This document shows positions 7,210 to 16,379 of a stretch of DNA of 35,735 nt, in pieces. How positions within the stretch are numbered: the stretch's first letter is position 1; the number at the start of each line of letters is the position of its first letter. The notes under the pieces are model-generated. The model was given only the letters and a program-made list of their open reading frames with translations, had not been told where the DNA came from and did no database searches. Made by a program: the position numbers and the translations under genes. Location of the stretch: assembly GCA_945919165.1 (NCBI GenBank), contig CAMEIZ010000003.1, forward strand, positions 1-35,735. The letters are read 5' to 3'. The stretch is from an uncultured Traorella sp. Lineage in GTDB: Bacteria > Bacillota_I > Bacilli_A > Erysipelotrichales > Erysipelotrichaceae.

Positions 7210-7993
7210 TTGACTCACCAATCAATTCTTTTATTTCATCAAAGCAGTTCGAATTCGCTGCCAGAATTCCTACTGGATTTTGATAGTCAAATTGTTGTTT
7301 TTTTAATGACTGAAACTTTACCTGAGCGTTTTTCGCAATAATTAAACCAGCAGCATAATCCCAGGGTGAAAGCAATGATTCATAAAAAGCATCTACACGA
7401 CCACTGGCAACATAACAGATATCCAGTGCTGCACTGCCGCTTCTTCGGATATCTCTGCAGTGCAGAAACAAACGTTTGCACAAATCAAAGGTTTCATCTG
7501 CATATTCTTTATGATAAGGTGAAGTTCCTATCATCACTAAGGCATGATTGGCAGCATGATTGGATGCATGAATGACTTTCCCATTACATGTGCTCTGCAT
7601 TCCTTCAATACCTGTAAAGCATTCTTTCAAATATGGATCATAGATTACGCCAATTAATCCTTTTTTCTGATATAAAAGAGCAATTGAAATACATGAATGT
7701 TTAAAATCATAAGCATAATTAGTTGTTCCATCAATTGGATCAATGACCCATGTATATTCTTCACCTAATTGCTGTTTTCCTTCTTCTTCTGCTAAAAAAC
7801 AGCTTTCAGGAATCAGTTTTTTACATTCACTGATAATATAGTTCTGACTGGCAACATCCATATTGGTTACAATATTTGCGGCATCACTCTTTTCAGTAAT
7901 GACCAGATTTTCTTTATTTACAATAAGTGTTCCTGCTTCTTTTGCAATTCTTTCAATCTCATTTTTAAGCTTTAATAATTCATTCTGATTCAT
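7202..7993 (-). CDS. Inositol monophosphatase family protein
   Basis: Mg2+-dependent phosphatase of the IMPase/SuhB/FBPase superfamily, 263 aa (usual length). The metal-site motifs are clear: LAEEEGK (Glu-Glu) near residue 67, WVIDPIDGTTNY near 82-93, and the C-terminal SPWDYAAGLII near 210. GGAGGAAGACA precedes the ATG. Its natural substrate may be inositol phosphate, histidinol phosphate or another sugar phosphate; sequence alone does not decide. It shares a transcript with the DUF5662 gene. Confidence 0.88.
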   Translation of the reverse strand: MNQNELLKLKNEIERIAKEAGTLIVNKENLVITEKSDAANIVTNMDVASQNYIISECKKLIPESCFLAEEEGKQQLGEEYTWVIDPIDGTTNYAYDFKHSCISIALLYQKKGLIGVIYDPYLKECFTGIEGMQSTCNGKVIHASNHAANHALVMIGTSPYHKEYADETFDLCKRLFLHCRDIRRSGSAALDICYVASGRVDAFYESLLSPWDYAAGLIIAKNAQVKFQSLKKQQFDYQNPVGILAANSNCFDEIKELIGESNE

Positions 7994-8086
7994 TGTCTTC
8001 CTCCGGATAATTCAATTCTATTTTAATCGTTTTTGTCAGATATACAACATGATTTGTTAATTTCTTTTCATTTAAACAAATTAAAA

Positions 8087-8111
8087 ATCTTCGCATTTAT
8101 TTTGCGAAGAT
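8087..8111 (-). terminator. Intrinsic terminator downstream of the YeiH-type gene
   Basis: Perfect 9-bp arms ATCTTCGCA/TGCGAAGAT with a 7-base loop, followed on the minus strand by TTTTTAATTT. It starts about 10 bases after the stop codon at 8121. Confidence 0.85.
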
Positions 8112-8120
8112 CAAATTAAT

Positions 8121-9144
8121 TTAAATAATTCCCATACCGTATTCTACAGCTATCGCCACAATTACAACCAGTGCTGAGATGATAAAGCCGTGAATCATTG
8201 GTTGAATACCTGATTTTTTCATTTCAAAGAAATTCGTATTTAAGCCAATTGCCGCTAAAGCAGCCACCATTAAGAACTTTGAACATTCTTTCATTCCTGA
8301 TGAAATGCCTGCAGGAATAAAACCTAATGTGTTCAAACCTGCCATAAGCAAGAAGAAAACAATAAACCACGGAAAAATTTTTTGAATAGAAAAATGTGCT
8401 TTCATATTCTTTCCTTCTTCTGCAGAAGCTTGTTTTTTCTTTAGATGAATATTGATAAATGCAAAAATCACAACAGTTGGAATAATAGAAAGAGTTCTTG
8501 TCAATTTCACCATGGTTGCGAAATCACCAGCTGCTTCAGAGAAAGCATAGCCAGCTGCCACAACACTGGAAGTATCATTAACGGCTGTTCCTGCCCACAA
8601 ACCATAAGCCATATCTGATAATCCAAGTGCTTGACCCATAATAGGAAATAGAACAATCATCGCCATATCAAATAAAAAAGTAGCACTCATGGCATAAGCA
8701 ATATCGCTGTCTTCTGCTTCTATTACCGGAGAAATTGCCGCAATTGCCGAACCACCGCAAATGCCTGTTCCAGCTGATATCAGATTTGAAAGCTTCCAGT
8801 TTAACCCCAAAGCCTTTCCTACAAAATAACCACCGCCAACATGTAAATAATGTAAATACCATAACGGTCAATGACATTCGTCCAACAGTTAAGATTGTTG
8901 CGGCATTTAATGAAGCCCCTAAAAGTATGATCGCAAACTTTAATACTTTTTTCGATGTGAAATGAATACCTGTTTTCAATATTTCTTTCTTTTTTGTAAA
9001 AGAATGTAATCCCATTCCTATGAATAAAGCAATGACAGAAGCGCCTATTAAATGAATTGGCAACAGATTTTCTATTGTTTTTGCGACATAAGCAATCAGA
9101 AGACTTAAAACAAATCCTGGAATGTATTTTAAAATTTTCTTCAT
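8121..9144 (-). pseudogene. YeiH/YadS-family putative sulfate exporter, frameshifted
   Basis: A ten-helix membrane protein family (putative sulfate export), normally about 330-345 aa. The first part is read from the ATG at 9144, after GGGAGGTTAAG, through MKKILKYIPGF to TVMVFTLFT. The rest continues in another frame as GGGYFVGKALGLNWKL, followed by SAGTGICGGSAIAAISPVIEA and onward to 8121. The break lies at about 8838-8850 and needs one extra base or two missing bases. All the remaining family sequence is present and uncorrupted, so the break is recent, or a sequencing error, or (less likely) recoded. A 9-base tandem duplication sits beside the break. The divergent LysR gene is its probable regulator. 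Confidence 0.75.
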
Positions 9145-9243
9145 CTTAACCTCCCTATAATCGAATACTATCCTATCATGCATTGTTTATTATGTAAAAT
9201 TATGATATGTTATATTTAATAAGAAATTTTTATGGAGGATCTT

Positions 9244-10125
9244 ATGCTAGATATTAAACTTTTGACTTTTCTGAAAGTTGCCCAATATCGAAGTTACACA
9301 AAAGCAGCACATAAATTAGGCTTAACTCAACCTGCTGTTTCTTTGCACATTGCCAAACTTGAACAGTATTATCATCAGAAGTTTTTTCATATTTATAACA
9401 GGAAAGTTTTCCTAAGTGAAGCCGGTGAGTTATTTTATCAATATGCCAAACAACAATTAGCTAATGAAACACAGCTCATCTCTCAGTTTCAACAGATTAA
9501 AACCAAATTGCGTATTGGAGCAACTCTTTCCATTGCTGACTATTATCTTCCTTCTCTTATCAAAAAACAACACGATTCGACGCTGGAAAATCTGGAAATC
9601 CAAGTTGGCAATACGGCTTCTTTACTTACTAAGATTCAGAATGGTGAATTAGATGGTGCTTTTATTGAAGGATTATTCGATCCTAATCAATTTATTTCCA
9701 TTGAGTTTTCTAAAGAGAAGTTTCTGGCTGTTGTCAATTCACATCATCCTCTTGCCCATCAGCAAATAACTTTTGAACAGCTTTTTGATTATCCTTTGAT
9801 TTTCAGAGAAAAGGGATCCGGGACTCGTGATATTCTGACTCACTATCTTTATGAACATCACTATTCTGATCATAACTTTAAGAATGTATATGAATTTGGA
9901 AGCTTTGCGATCATTAAAGAAGTTTTAATGAAAAGTAATGGGATTTCATTTATGTATGAAAGAGTTGCCGAAAAAGAAGTTCAAGAGAATAAACTGGCTT
10001 ATTTAAATATTCAAAATTATCATGGTATCCAGTCTTTTCATTTTGTCTATTCTCCTCATTCCTTTCAAAAACAGGAAATACAACAATTTTATCAGCTTTT
10101 TACTTCATTTGATAATCATCAATGA
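9244..10125 (+). CDS. LysR family transcriptional regulator
   Basis: A 293-aa DNA-binding regulator. The N-terminal winged helix-turn-helix covers about residues 1-60 (LTFLKVAQYRSYTKAAHKL, then TQPAVSLHIAKLE). The rest is the two-lobed effector-binding domain. The ATG at 9244 is chosen because GGAGG lies 5 bases before it; the ATG at 9232 precedes that site and has none of its own. It is transcribed away from the YeiH-type gene. The divergent pairing of YeiH transporters with CysL/YeiE-like LysR regulators is well known, so it probably controls that gene and itself from the 99-base gap. Its effector is unknown. Confidence 0.9.
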   Translation: MLDIKLLTFLKVAQYRSYTKAAHKLGLTQPAVSLHIAKLEQYYHQKFFHIYNRKVFLSEAGELFYQYAKQQLANETQLISQFQQIKTKLRIGATLSIADYYLPSLIKKQHDSTLENLEIQVGNTASLLTKIQNGELDGAFIEGLFDPNQFISIEFSKEKFLAVVNSHHPLAHQQITFEQLFDYPLIFREKGSGTRDILTHYLYEHHYSDHNFKNVYEFGSFAIIKEVLMKSNGISFMYERVAEKEVQENKLAYLNIQNYHGIQSFHFVYSPHSFQKQEIQQFYQLFTSFDNHQ

Positions 10126-10220
10126 ATCTTAGAATGCTTGTAATAAAATATCTTTTTCTGTTTTAAAAGTAAACAACTTGCTTTTATAATTTTATGATAC
10201 AATACTGGGGAGGTGAAATT

Positions 10221-11549
10221 ATGCTCAGTGATACTATTGCCGCAATATCAACAGCGTTAAGTCAAGGTGCTATTTCTATTGTACGTGTCAGCGGAAATGA
10301 AGCGATTGAAATCGTCAATCGTCTTACTCCTCTAAATTTAACTGCCTGTAAAAGTCATACGATTCATTATTCTACCATAATTGATCCAATCACTCATGAA
10401 ATTATTGATGAAGTCTTAATCAGTGTTTTTAAAGCTCCTAAGACCTACACAATGGAAGATTTAGTGGAAATCAATACACATGGAGGAATCTTTGTAACTC
10501 GAAAAGTTTTATCACTGTGTCTAGCCAATGGTGCTCGCTTGGCAAATCCGGGTGAATTTACACAGCGTGCATTTTTGAATGGACGTATTGATTTAACTCA
10601 GGCTGAAGCTGTCAATGATATGATTACAGCGAATACCAAAACGACTCATAAAATGGCGGTGTCAGGTATTCGCGGAAGTGTTAAAAAACTATTGGATCCT
10701 TTAATAGAAGAGCTTTTAAATATTATTGCTAATATTGAAGTGAATATTGATTATCCCGAATATGATGATATTGAAATCTTAACAAATGAAAAGCTTTTAC
10801 CGATGGCTGAGAAATGGATGAATAAAATCAATGAAATTCTGAAGAAAAGTGAATCAGGCCAATTAATGAAAGAAGGAATTAAAACTGCCATCATTGGAAA
10901 ACCCAATGTCGGCAAAAGTTCACTTTTAAATGCTCTTTTAGAAGAAGAAAAAGCCATCGTCAGTGATATTGCCGGTACGACCCGTGATTTAGTAGAAGGA
11001 CATATTCAACTGGGCAGTATTCATTTAAATCTCATTGATACTGCAGGAATTCATCATACAGAAGATACGGTGGAGAAGATTGGTATCGACCGTTCTATCA
11101 AAGCAATTGAAGAAGCACAGCTCGTTCTTCTGGTTTTGGACGGATCAAATGAATTAGATGAGAAAGATCAGGTTTTGTTAGATATGACAAAAGATAAAAA
11201 TCGTATTATTGTTTATAATAAAAATGATTTAGTAAAACAAGAAGGTCTTTCTATCAGTGCTGCTAATGGGCAAATTGATGATTTGATTCATGAAATTGAA
11301 AAACGTTATGAAAATGATTTGATCTCAATTCAAGAACCCACATTGAATAATGAACGTCAAATAGCTTGTTTATATAGCGCTAAAATGTCAATGGAAAATG
11401 CCATTAACGCCATGCATCAGGGAATTGAACTTGATTTAGTCGATATCGATTTACAAGAAGCCTACACATCACTTAAAGAAATATTTGGAGAAGTTTCAAG
11501 AGATGATTTATTGGATACACTCTTTTCTAACTTCTGTTTGGGGAAATAG
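10221..11549 (+). CDS. mnmE: tRNA uridine-5-carboxymethylaminomethyl modification GTPase
   Basis: MnmE works with MnmG to modify the wobble uridine (U34) of certain tRNAs. The 442 aa are close to family length. Seen in order: the tetrahydrofolate-binding N-domain beginning DTIAAISTALSQGAISIVRVSG, the G1 loop GKPNVGKSS near residue 226, DIAGTTRD near 248, DTAGIH near 273, NKND, and the C-terminal FCLGK motif with the catalytic Cys. The ATG at 10221 follows GGGGAGGTGAAATT; the ATG at 10194 is upstream of that site. mnmG is not in the window. tatD begins 2 bases after the stop, so the two form an operon. Confidence 0.96.
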   Translation: MLSDTIAAISTALSQGAISIVRVSGNEAIEIVNRLTPLNLTACKSHTIHYSTIIDPITHEIIDEVLISVFKAPKTYTMEDLVEINTHGGIFVTRKVLSLCLANGARLANPGEFTQRAFLNGRIDLTQAEAVNDMITANTKTTHKMAVSGIRGSVKKLLDPLIEELLNIIANIEVNIDYPEYDDIEILTNEKLLPMAEKWMNKINEILKKSESGQLMKEGIKTAIIGKPNVGKSSLLNALLEEEKAIVSDIAGTTRDLVEGHIQLGSIHLNLIDTAGIHHTEDTVEKIGIDRSIKAIEEAQLVLLVLDGSNELDEKDQVLLDMTKDKNRIIVYNKNDLVKQEGLSISAANGQIDDLIHEIEKRYENDLISIQEPTLNNERQIACLYSAKMSMENAINAMHQGIELDLVDIDLQEAYTSLKEIFGEVSRDDLLDTLFSNFCLGK

Positions 11550-11551
11550 TT

Positions 11552-12316
11552 ATGGGAATTATTGATACACACGCTCATGTTACTTATCAGGATCTGGCAC
11601 TTAGAACTGATGAGATTGTAAAAAACGCTCTAAAACACAATGTAACTCGAATTCTTTGTGTTTCATGTACCAAAGAAGAAGCATTAAAGTCAATTGAAAT
11701 TGCAGATCAATATGACATTTTTGATTGTGCTTTTGGTTATCATCCGGAAGATGTTGATAAAATATCTGATTCTGATTTTAATGATTTAAAACAGATTCTT
11801 CAAAATGATCATTTTGTCGCACTTGGTGAAATCGGATTAGATTATCACTATACAAAAGAAAACAAGGAAAAACAGAAAGAGCTATTTATTACGCAAATTC
11901 ATTTAGCCAACGAATTAAACCTTCCTATCCTGATTCATATGAGAGATGCAACTCTTGATACTCTTGAAATTCTAAAAAAACATCCATGTAAAGGAATCAT
12001 GCATTGTTATTCAGGAAGTCTTGAAACAGCTAAAGAAATAATTAAACTTGGCTATTATATTTCCTTTGCCGGCCCTTTAACATTTAAAAATGCAAAAGAT
12101 GCTTTAAAAGTATGTAAATGGGTTCCTCTTGATCGTGTCTTCGTCGAAACTGATTCACCATTTCTGACTCCTCATCCTTTCAGAGGAAAACCAAATGAAC
12201 CTTTTTATACACATCTTACGTTTGAAAAAGTTTGTGAACTTAAACAAGTAAATCCAGAATTGTTAATGAAACAAATGGAAAACAATTATCATACCTTATT
12301 TACAAAAGCAAAATAG
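11552..12316 (+). CDS. tatD: TatD family metal-dependent hydrolase (DNase)
   Basis: TIM-barrel metallohydrolase of the TatD/YcfH family, 254 aa, with 3'-5' DNase activity described for relatives. Metal ligands are visible: DTHAHV at residues 5-10, the Glu of LGEIGLDYHY near 92, ILIHMRDA near 128, MHCYSGS near 151, and VETDSPFLTP near 203. It is cotranscribed with mnmE, 2 bases downstream. In Bacillus tatD lies next to yabE-rnmV; here it sits 7 kb away on the opposite strand. Confidence 0.92.
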   Translation: MGIIDTHAHVTYQDLALRTDEIVKNALKHNVTRILCVSCTKEEALKSIEIADQYDIFDCAFGYHPEDVDKISDSDFNDLKQILQNDHFVALGEIGLDYHYTKENKEKQKELFITQIHLANELNLPILIHMRDATLDTLEILKKHPCKGIMHCYSGSLETAKEIIKLGYYISFAGPLTFKNAKDALKVCKWVPLDRVFVETDSPFLTPHPFRGKPNEPFYTHLTFEKVCELKQVNPELLMKQMENNYHTLFTKAK

Positions 12317-12342
12317 CTGCATGTTCGTGCAGCTATTTTTTT
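12312..12342 (+). terminator. Intrinsic terminator of mnmE-tatD
   Basis: Perfect 10-bp arms AATAGCTGCA/TGCAGCTATT with a 6-base loop, followed by T6. The tatD stop codon lies inside the left arm. Confidence 0.93.
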
Positions 12343-12480
12343 ATATATTCATAATCAATCCCATGGCATATCTTTGTTTGAAGAATTAATAGTTTTGTTT
12401 CATATCGAAGGATTTGATTTGTTCATAATATTCTTTTTCATAAAAATCTCATCTTGTAGCATACTGTTTTTGAGGTGCTT

Positions 12481-13890
12481 ATGAAATTAAATCCATCCTA
12501 TCAAGTGAATATTGAATACTTGAATTTTAAATTAAAGGTTAATGAAAATTTTGATATTTGTGCCAGACAGATGATTCTGGCAAATCGTAATACTACATTT
12601 TATTTTATTGACGGTTTTATTAAGGATGAAATCTTTGAAAAAATATTCGAATATTTATTAGGTCTAAAACCTGAAGACTTTCCATTCCGTCTCAATGAAT
12701 TTGAAAAAAAGCGGATTCCTTATACAGAAGTATATCTTGTTGTAGATTTAGATCATATGATTACGCTGATGCTGGCTGGCAGTAGTCTGGGTCTGATCGA
12801 CGGTTATGATCTTGCTTTAAGCATTGATGCCAGAACTTATCCAAATCGTGCAATCAGTGAACCTGAAGATGATCGTGTTTTGAGAGGAAGTCGTGATTCT
12901 TTTGTAGAAACTCTTGTTTTTAATACGGCTTTGATTCGCCGCAGAATTCGTGACGAACATTTAAGAATGCAAATATTTACAATTGGAACTAAATCAAAAA
13001 CTGATATTGTTGTCTGTTACCTCGAAGACACAGTGAATCCTGATTACGTAAAAGATCTTACAAATCAACTTTCTCATATTGATATTCCTTCTTTATCTTT
13101 ATCACAAGAATCTTTGGCTGAATGTCTGATCAAAATAAATTGGTGGAATCCTTTCCCAAGAATTCGATACACAGAACGACCTGATGTTGCCAGTGCCAAT
13201 ATTTATGAGGGTAAACTGATTGTTCTTATCGATAATTCTCCTGCTGTTATGATTTTACCGACTTCTTTTTTTGATTTTCTTCAGGAAGCAAATGACTTTT
13301 ATTTTCCTCCTCTTGTTGGCACCTATTTACGATGGGTTAGAATTTTAGTTTTTGCCTGTACTTTATTATTAACTCCTCTTTGGTATCTGATAGTTCAAAA
13401 CCCAAATGTTTTTCCCGAAAGTTTAAGCTTTCTCCAAATAGAAACAATGAACAGCGTTCCCATCATTGTACAATTACTAATCATTGAATTTTTAATTGAT
13501 GCCATTAAACTAGCTTCTTTAAATACACCCAGTGCTTTAAGCGGTTCTTTTGGTGTTATTGGAGCTCTTGTTTTAGGAGAATTTGCCATAAAAGCACATT
13601 GGTTTGTACCGGAAGTTCTTTTATATATGGCTTTTGTTTCTCTGGCTAATTTTACACAGCCTTCTTATGAACTGGGTTATTCTTTTAAACTTTGGCGTAT
13701 CATACTGTTGCTGCTTATCTGTTTTTTTAATATTGTTGGTTTTCTAATCGGGCTTGTTCTTTTTATTCTTATGTTAATAAAAACTCCAACGATTTTACAT
13801 CACAGTTATCTTTATCCAATTCTCCCTTTCAATTCTAAAAAATTAAAGGAACTCCTCGCCAGAGTTCCTATTCGTAAAGATAATTCCTAG
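12481..13890 (+). CDS. spoVAF: SpoVAF-type spore germination protein (GerA family)
   Basis: A 469-aa membrane protein of the GerA/SpoVAF family, located in the inner membrane of spores. The long N-terminal cytosolic domain holds the block ISEPEDDRVLRGSRDSFVET near residue 135, then NTALIRRRIRD and SKTDIVVCYLEDTVNP. About five hydrophobic helices follow from residue 280. Recent work on Bacillus SpoVAF supports a role as an ion channel that amplifies germination. There are no spoVAA-AE genes alongside, so it stands alone. The ATG follows GAGG by 5 bases. TTCATA-17-CATACT (12437-12465) resembles a forespore sigma-G promoter, but would leave a leader of only about 9 bases. Confidence 0.85.
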   Translation: MKLNPSYQVNIEYLNFKLKVNENFDICARQMILANRNTTFYFIDGFIKDEIFEKIFEYLLGLKPEDFPFRLNEFEKKRIPYTEVYLVVDLDHMITLMLAGSSLGLIDGYDLALSIDARTYPNRAISEPEDDRVLRGSRDSFVETLVFNTALIRRRIRDEHLRMQIFTIGTKSKTDIVVCYLEDTVNPDYVKDLTNQLSHIDIPSLSLSQESLAECLIKINWWNPFPRIRYTERPDVASANIYEGKLIVLIDNSPAVMILPTSFFDFLQEANDFYFPPLVGTYLRWVRILVFACTLLLTPLWYLIVQNPNVFPESLSFLQIETMNSVPIIVQLLIIEFLIDAIKLASLNTPSALSGSFGVIGALVLGEFAIKAHWFVPEVLLYMAFVSLANFTQPSYELGYSFKLWRIILLLLICFFNIVGFLIGLVLFILMLIKTPTILHHSYLYPILPFNSKKLKELLARVPIRKDNS

Positions 13891-15465
13891 TTATTTCACT
13901 TCTAGAATTGCGTTCACATCGCCTTTTGTATATTTAACGTGAAGCACATCGTTTTGTTTGACAAATGGTAATACTTTCTCATTTACTGTTACATGACATT
14001 TATAAACATTCTCTTCACTATCCTGAAGATAAACATATGTTTCTCCTGAAATATTGACAAATGAAACATTTAAGACTGTTATATCTTTTTCTTCAAGATT
14101 ATTGGTGTCTACAATATTCATTGCTGCAACATATTGACTCTTTAAATATTCCAATCCCTTATCTTTATCTACTGTCACAACCTGCTGATAATCTTCACAA
14201 TCAATCATTGCATACATCTTAACAAGACCTGCATTATCTTTTAGTGATACCAGATAAGTCGGTCTTCCTCCAACATTAATCAAAAGTGGGAACGTAGACC
14301 GATATCCTAAGTTTTGTACTTTTCCTTCAGCACTGGACATAGCCGAGAATTCTTCAGCACCACTCGACATGATTTTTTTGGCTTCTTGTGTTCTTTGATT
14401 CACTAACACAAATCCAATATTAGATTCATCAGCATTGACAGAAGTAATCCCTGTATAAAGCCAGATATCATCATTCAATTCGATATAGTTATAACCTTCA
14501 GTTGTTTGATAAACATCTCTTTGTCCAATGATTGAGTTAAAAAATCCATGAATATATGAACCAGACTGATTCACCTGTTCAATAATTAATTCACTGGAAT
14601 ACACACGATCAATCCATTCTGGAATATGACCTACTTCATATTTATTCATACTGCCATCAATCGCATTCATCGCTATAACTCCTGTAATCGTAGGTTTTTG
14701 ACTAATTCCCTTATATGACACAGTTGAAGTGATCCAGTATGGTACACCTTGATCATCAATTTCAAAATTTGTTTCATAAAAGTTGTCAAAAGGATATGCA
14801 AAACGCATATGACGATCTCGATCTTCAAACAGAATAGCATTCTCACTATATTTCATACCCTTTAAACCTAATTTTTCAAATTTTACCAATTCACTCTTTC
14901 CGGTTGTGGCATTTACAGTAATATATCCTGGTATTCCTTCTTTATGATTGGAAAAATACTTGATCAGTCCGTTATAATCCAGTGGTGTAACTCGAATAAT
15001 CATATCCTGATATGAAATTTGTGAATAAATATCACTGACTTCAAATTGACTGATCAGTTCTGGTAATTGACCTAAAGTACGATCTCCCAATACCATAGTA
15101 GAATCACGGTCAATAATGGCAGTTTTATTAAAATCAACTTCATTTACTTCATTAAAATCAGCATTCTCCAACAATATGCGCTGTGAGTATTCACTGGCAT
15201 GAAAGATAGGACTGCATACAAGTACAATCAGTAAAACAACTGCAATTGATCCACCAAAGACACTTAAAATCGCCTGTTCTTTTTTTACTTTCTTTCTTAA
15301 ACTGATATTGGCTACAACACTTAATAGATAAGGAATAGCTGAGATCCATAAGAATACCCAAAAAGTTAAATTTGTTGGATTAATCGGGGGAAGAAAAAAG
15401 AAATATAAGACTGCTGCTAAAACCAACGAGCTTATAATCCCATAAGATGTTTTTGTTTTTTTCAT
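13891..15465 (-). CDS. Membrane-anchored protein of unknown function, 524 aa
   Basis: Not recognised with confidence. The N-terminus holds three predicted membrane helices: SYGIISSLVLAAVLYFFFL, then WVFLWISAIPYLLSVVA, then a third at IAVVLLIVLVCSPIF ending near residue 90. About 430 mostly beta-rich residues, probably outside the membrane, follow. Features include VIDRDSTMVLGDRTLGQLPEL near 120, a repeated I-x-A-T/D pattern, and a C-terminal KCHVTVNEKVLPFVKQNDVL that looks OB-like. The ATG at 15465 follows GAGGAG by 7 bases. It converges on spoVAF with the two stop codons directly adjacent and no terminator between them. It may act in the envelope; no enzyme motif is seen. Confidence 0.7.
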   Translation of the reverse strand: MKKTKTSYGIISSLVLAAVLYFFFLPPINPTNLTFWVFLWISAIPYLLSVVANISLRKKVKKEQAILSVFGGSIAVVLLIVLVCSPIFHASEYSQRILLENADFNEVNEVDFNKTAIIDRDSTMVLGDRTLGQLPELISQFEVSDIYSQISYQDMIIRVTPLDYNGLIKYFSNHKEGIPGYITVNATTGKSELVKFEKLGLKGMKYSENAILFEDRDRHMRFAYPFDNFYETNFEIDDQGVPYWITSTVSYKGISQKPTITGVIAMNAIDGSMNKYEVGHIPEWIDRVYSSELIIEQVNQSGSYIHGFFNSIIGQRDVYQTTEGYNYIELNDDIWLYTGITSVNADESNIGFVLVNQRTQEAKKIMSSGAEEFSAMSSAEGKVQNLGYRSTFPLLINVGGRPTYLVSLKDNAGLVKMYAMIDCEDYQQVVTVDKDKGLEYLKSQYVAAMNIVDTNNLEEKDITVLNVSFVNISGETYVYLQDSEENVYKCHVTVNEKVLPFVKQNDVLHVKYTKGDVNAILEVK

Positions 15466-15553
15466 AATCATACTCCTCGTATGATGAAAGTATATCATAG
15501 ATATTCCATTTTTACATGACATTATAGTCATATCACATTTTTTTAAATTTAAA

Positions 15554-15582
15554 TTGATTTCATTGAATTTTCATCTTATAAT
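15554..15582 (+). promoter_or_regulatory. Promoter of the THF riboswitch-folT transcript
   Basis: TTGATT (15554-15559), a 17-base spacer, then a perfect TATAAT (15577-15582). Transcription would start near 15589, right at the first base pairs of the riboswitch. Confidence 0.85.
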
Positions 15583-15589
15583 AATTCTG

Positions 15590-15692
15590 TTAGCAGAGTA
15601 GAGATATATGCGTTAAGTATTAACTGAACGGGGAGTTGTCAGTTAGGCGAAAAGATCTTCTTGCGGTATATATCTCGCATCCCACTGTTGCA
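15590..15692 (+). ncRNA. Tetrahydrofolate (THF) riboswitch aptamer
   Basis: Matches the folT-type THF riboswitch. The conserved segments appear in order: AGAGTAGA, GCGTTAAGT, GGGGAGTTGTC, GGCGAAAAG, GCGGTATATATC and GCATCCCACTG. Helices are P1 (AGCAG/CTGTT), P2 (AGATATAT/ATATATCT, perfect) and P3 (TAACTG/CAGTTA). GGGA in the P3 loop can pair with TCCC in the GCATCCC segment as a pseudoknot. It lies directly ahead of folT. Reduced folate binding should lower folT expression. Confidence 0.93.
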
Positions 15693-15747
15693 TGAAAATC
15701 AGAAAAAGACCTCTTTTTCATGACAATGGTAGAAAAGGAGGTTTTTT
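15691..15747 (+). promoter_or_regulatory. Riboswitch expression platform: SD-sequestering/terminator hairpin and competitor
   Basis: ACCTCTTTTTC (15709-15719) pairs along 11 bases (one G-U) with GAAAAGGAGGT (15732-15742), which contains the folT ribosome site, and T6 follows. This can block translation and could also terminate transcription. CATGAAAA (15691-15698) pairs with TTTTCATG (15715-15722), directly behind the aptamer. The two helices are mutually exclusive. Confidence 0.7.
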
Positions 15748-15749
15748 AT

Positions 15750-16265
15750 ATGGATAACTTACTGACACAACTTAGTCAAAGCGCTAAAGGTTTAGTAGGT
15801 ACGTCAATGTTTGTCGCAATGAGCGCCGCTTTGAGTTATTTTAAAATTGTTTTGATCCCCAAGACTCTTGAAATTGGTTTCTCTTCTTTAGCTCTGGCAG
15901 CATGTGCCTTTACATATGGTCCTGTTGTTGGAGGACTTGCAGGTATTATCTGTGATAATGTTAAATATTTTTTAAATCCAAGTGGCCCTTATATGCCTTT
16001 GTTTGAATTTTTAACTGGTTTTATTTATGGACTTTTCTTTTATAAAAAGAAGATTACTCTGCCGCGAGTAATTTTAGCCCGCTTAACCATAGTATTGCTC
16101 ATTAATATCGTTCTTACACCGCTTTGGCTGCATTTATTATATGGAAAAGCTTATATTGTTTATGTTCAAGCAAGAATTCTGAAGAACATTTTGATGTTTC
16201 CATTTGATGTTTTTCTATTGTATACTGTTTTAAAAGCTACCAAACAAGCTTTTCATCTCAATTAA
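15750..16265 (+). CDS. folT: Folate ECF transporter S component
   Basis: A 171-aa membrane protein with about six helices that binds folate as the S subunit of an ECF importer. Start: ATG at 15750 with AAAGGAGG 8 bases before it. Family-like features are the N-terminal amphipathic stretch, LIPKTLEIGFSSLALAACAFTYGPVVGGLAGI near residue 37, DNVKYFLNPSGPYMPLFEFLTGFIYG near 68, and RILKNILMFP near 145, a coupling-helix-like region. The THF riboswitch upstream makes the folate assignment firm. EcfA/EcfT are not in the window. Confidence 0.93.
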   Translation: MDNLLTQLSQSAKGLVGTSMFVAMSAALSYFKIVLIPKTLEIGFSSLALAACAFTYGPVVGGLAGIICDNVKYFLNPSGPYMPLFEFLTGFIYGLFFYKKKITLPRVILARLTIVLLINIVLTPLWLHLLYGKAYIVYVQARILKNILMFPFDVFLLYTVLKATKQAFHLN

Positions 16266-16316
16266 GATTTTGTGATTTTAAATCTTGTAATGTTTTTCTA
16301 AACTTTTAACCAATTC

Positions 16317-16363
16317 AAAAAGAACTCAGTATCCTAAATATGGGAAATACTTGAGTTCTTTTA
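16317..16363. terminator. Bidirectional terminator between folT and fhs
   Basis: Hairpin with arms AAAGAACTCA and TGAGTTCTTT extended by GTAT/ATAC. It is flanked by A-rich bases on the left and T-rich bases on the right, so it can stop both the plus-strand folT and minus-strand fhs transcripts. In the 114-base gap, AAGATTT/AAATCTT also forms a weaker hairpin. Confidence 0.75.
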
Positions 16364-16379
16364 TCTATATTCATTGGAA

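Noticed and set aside
10140..10220. Promoter of mnmE
   Set aside because: TATAAT and TACAAT are both present but neither has a -35 at a good distance (14 or 18 bases with weak matches), so no single promoter can be supported.
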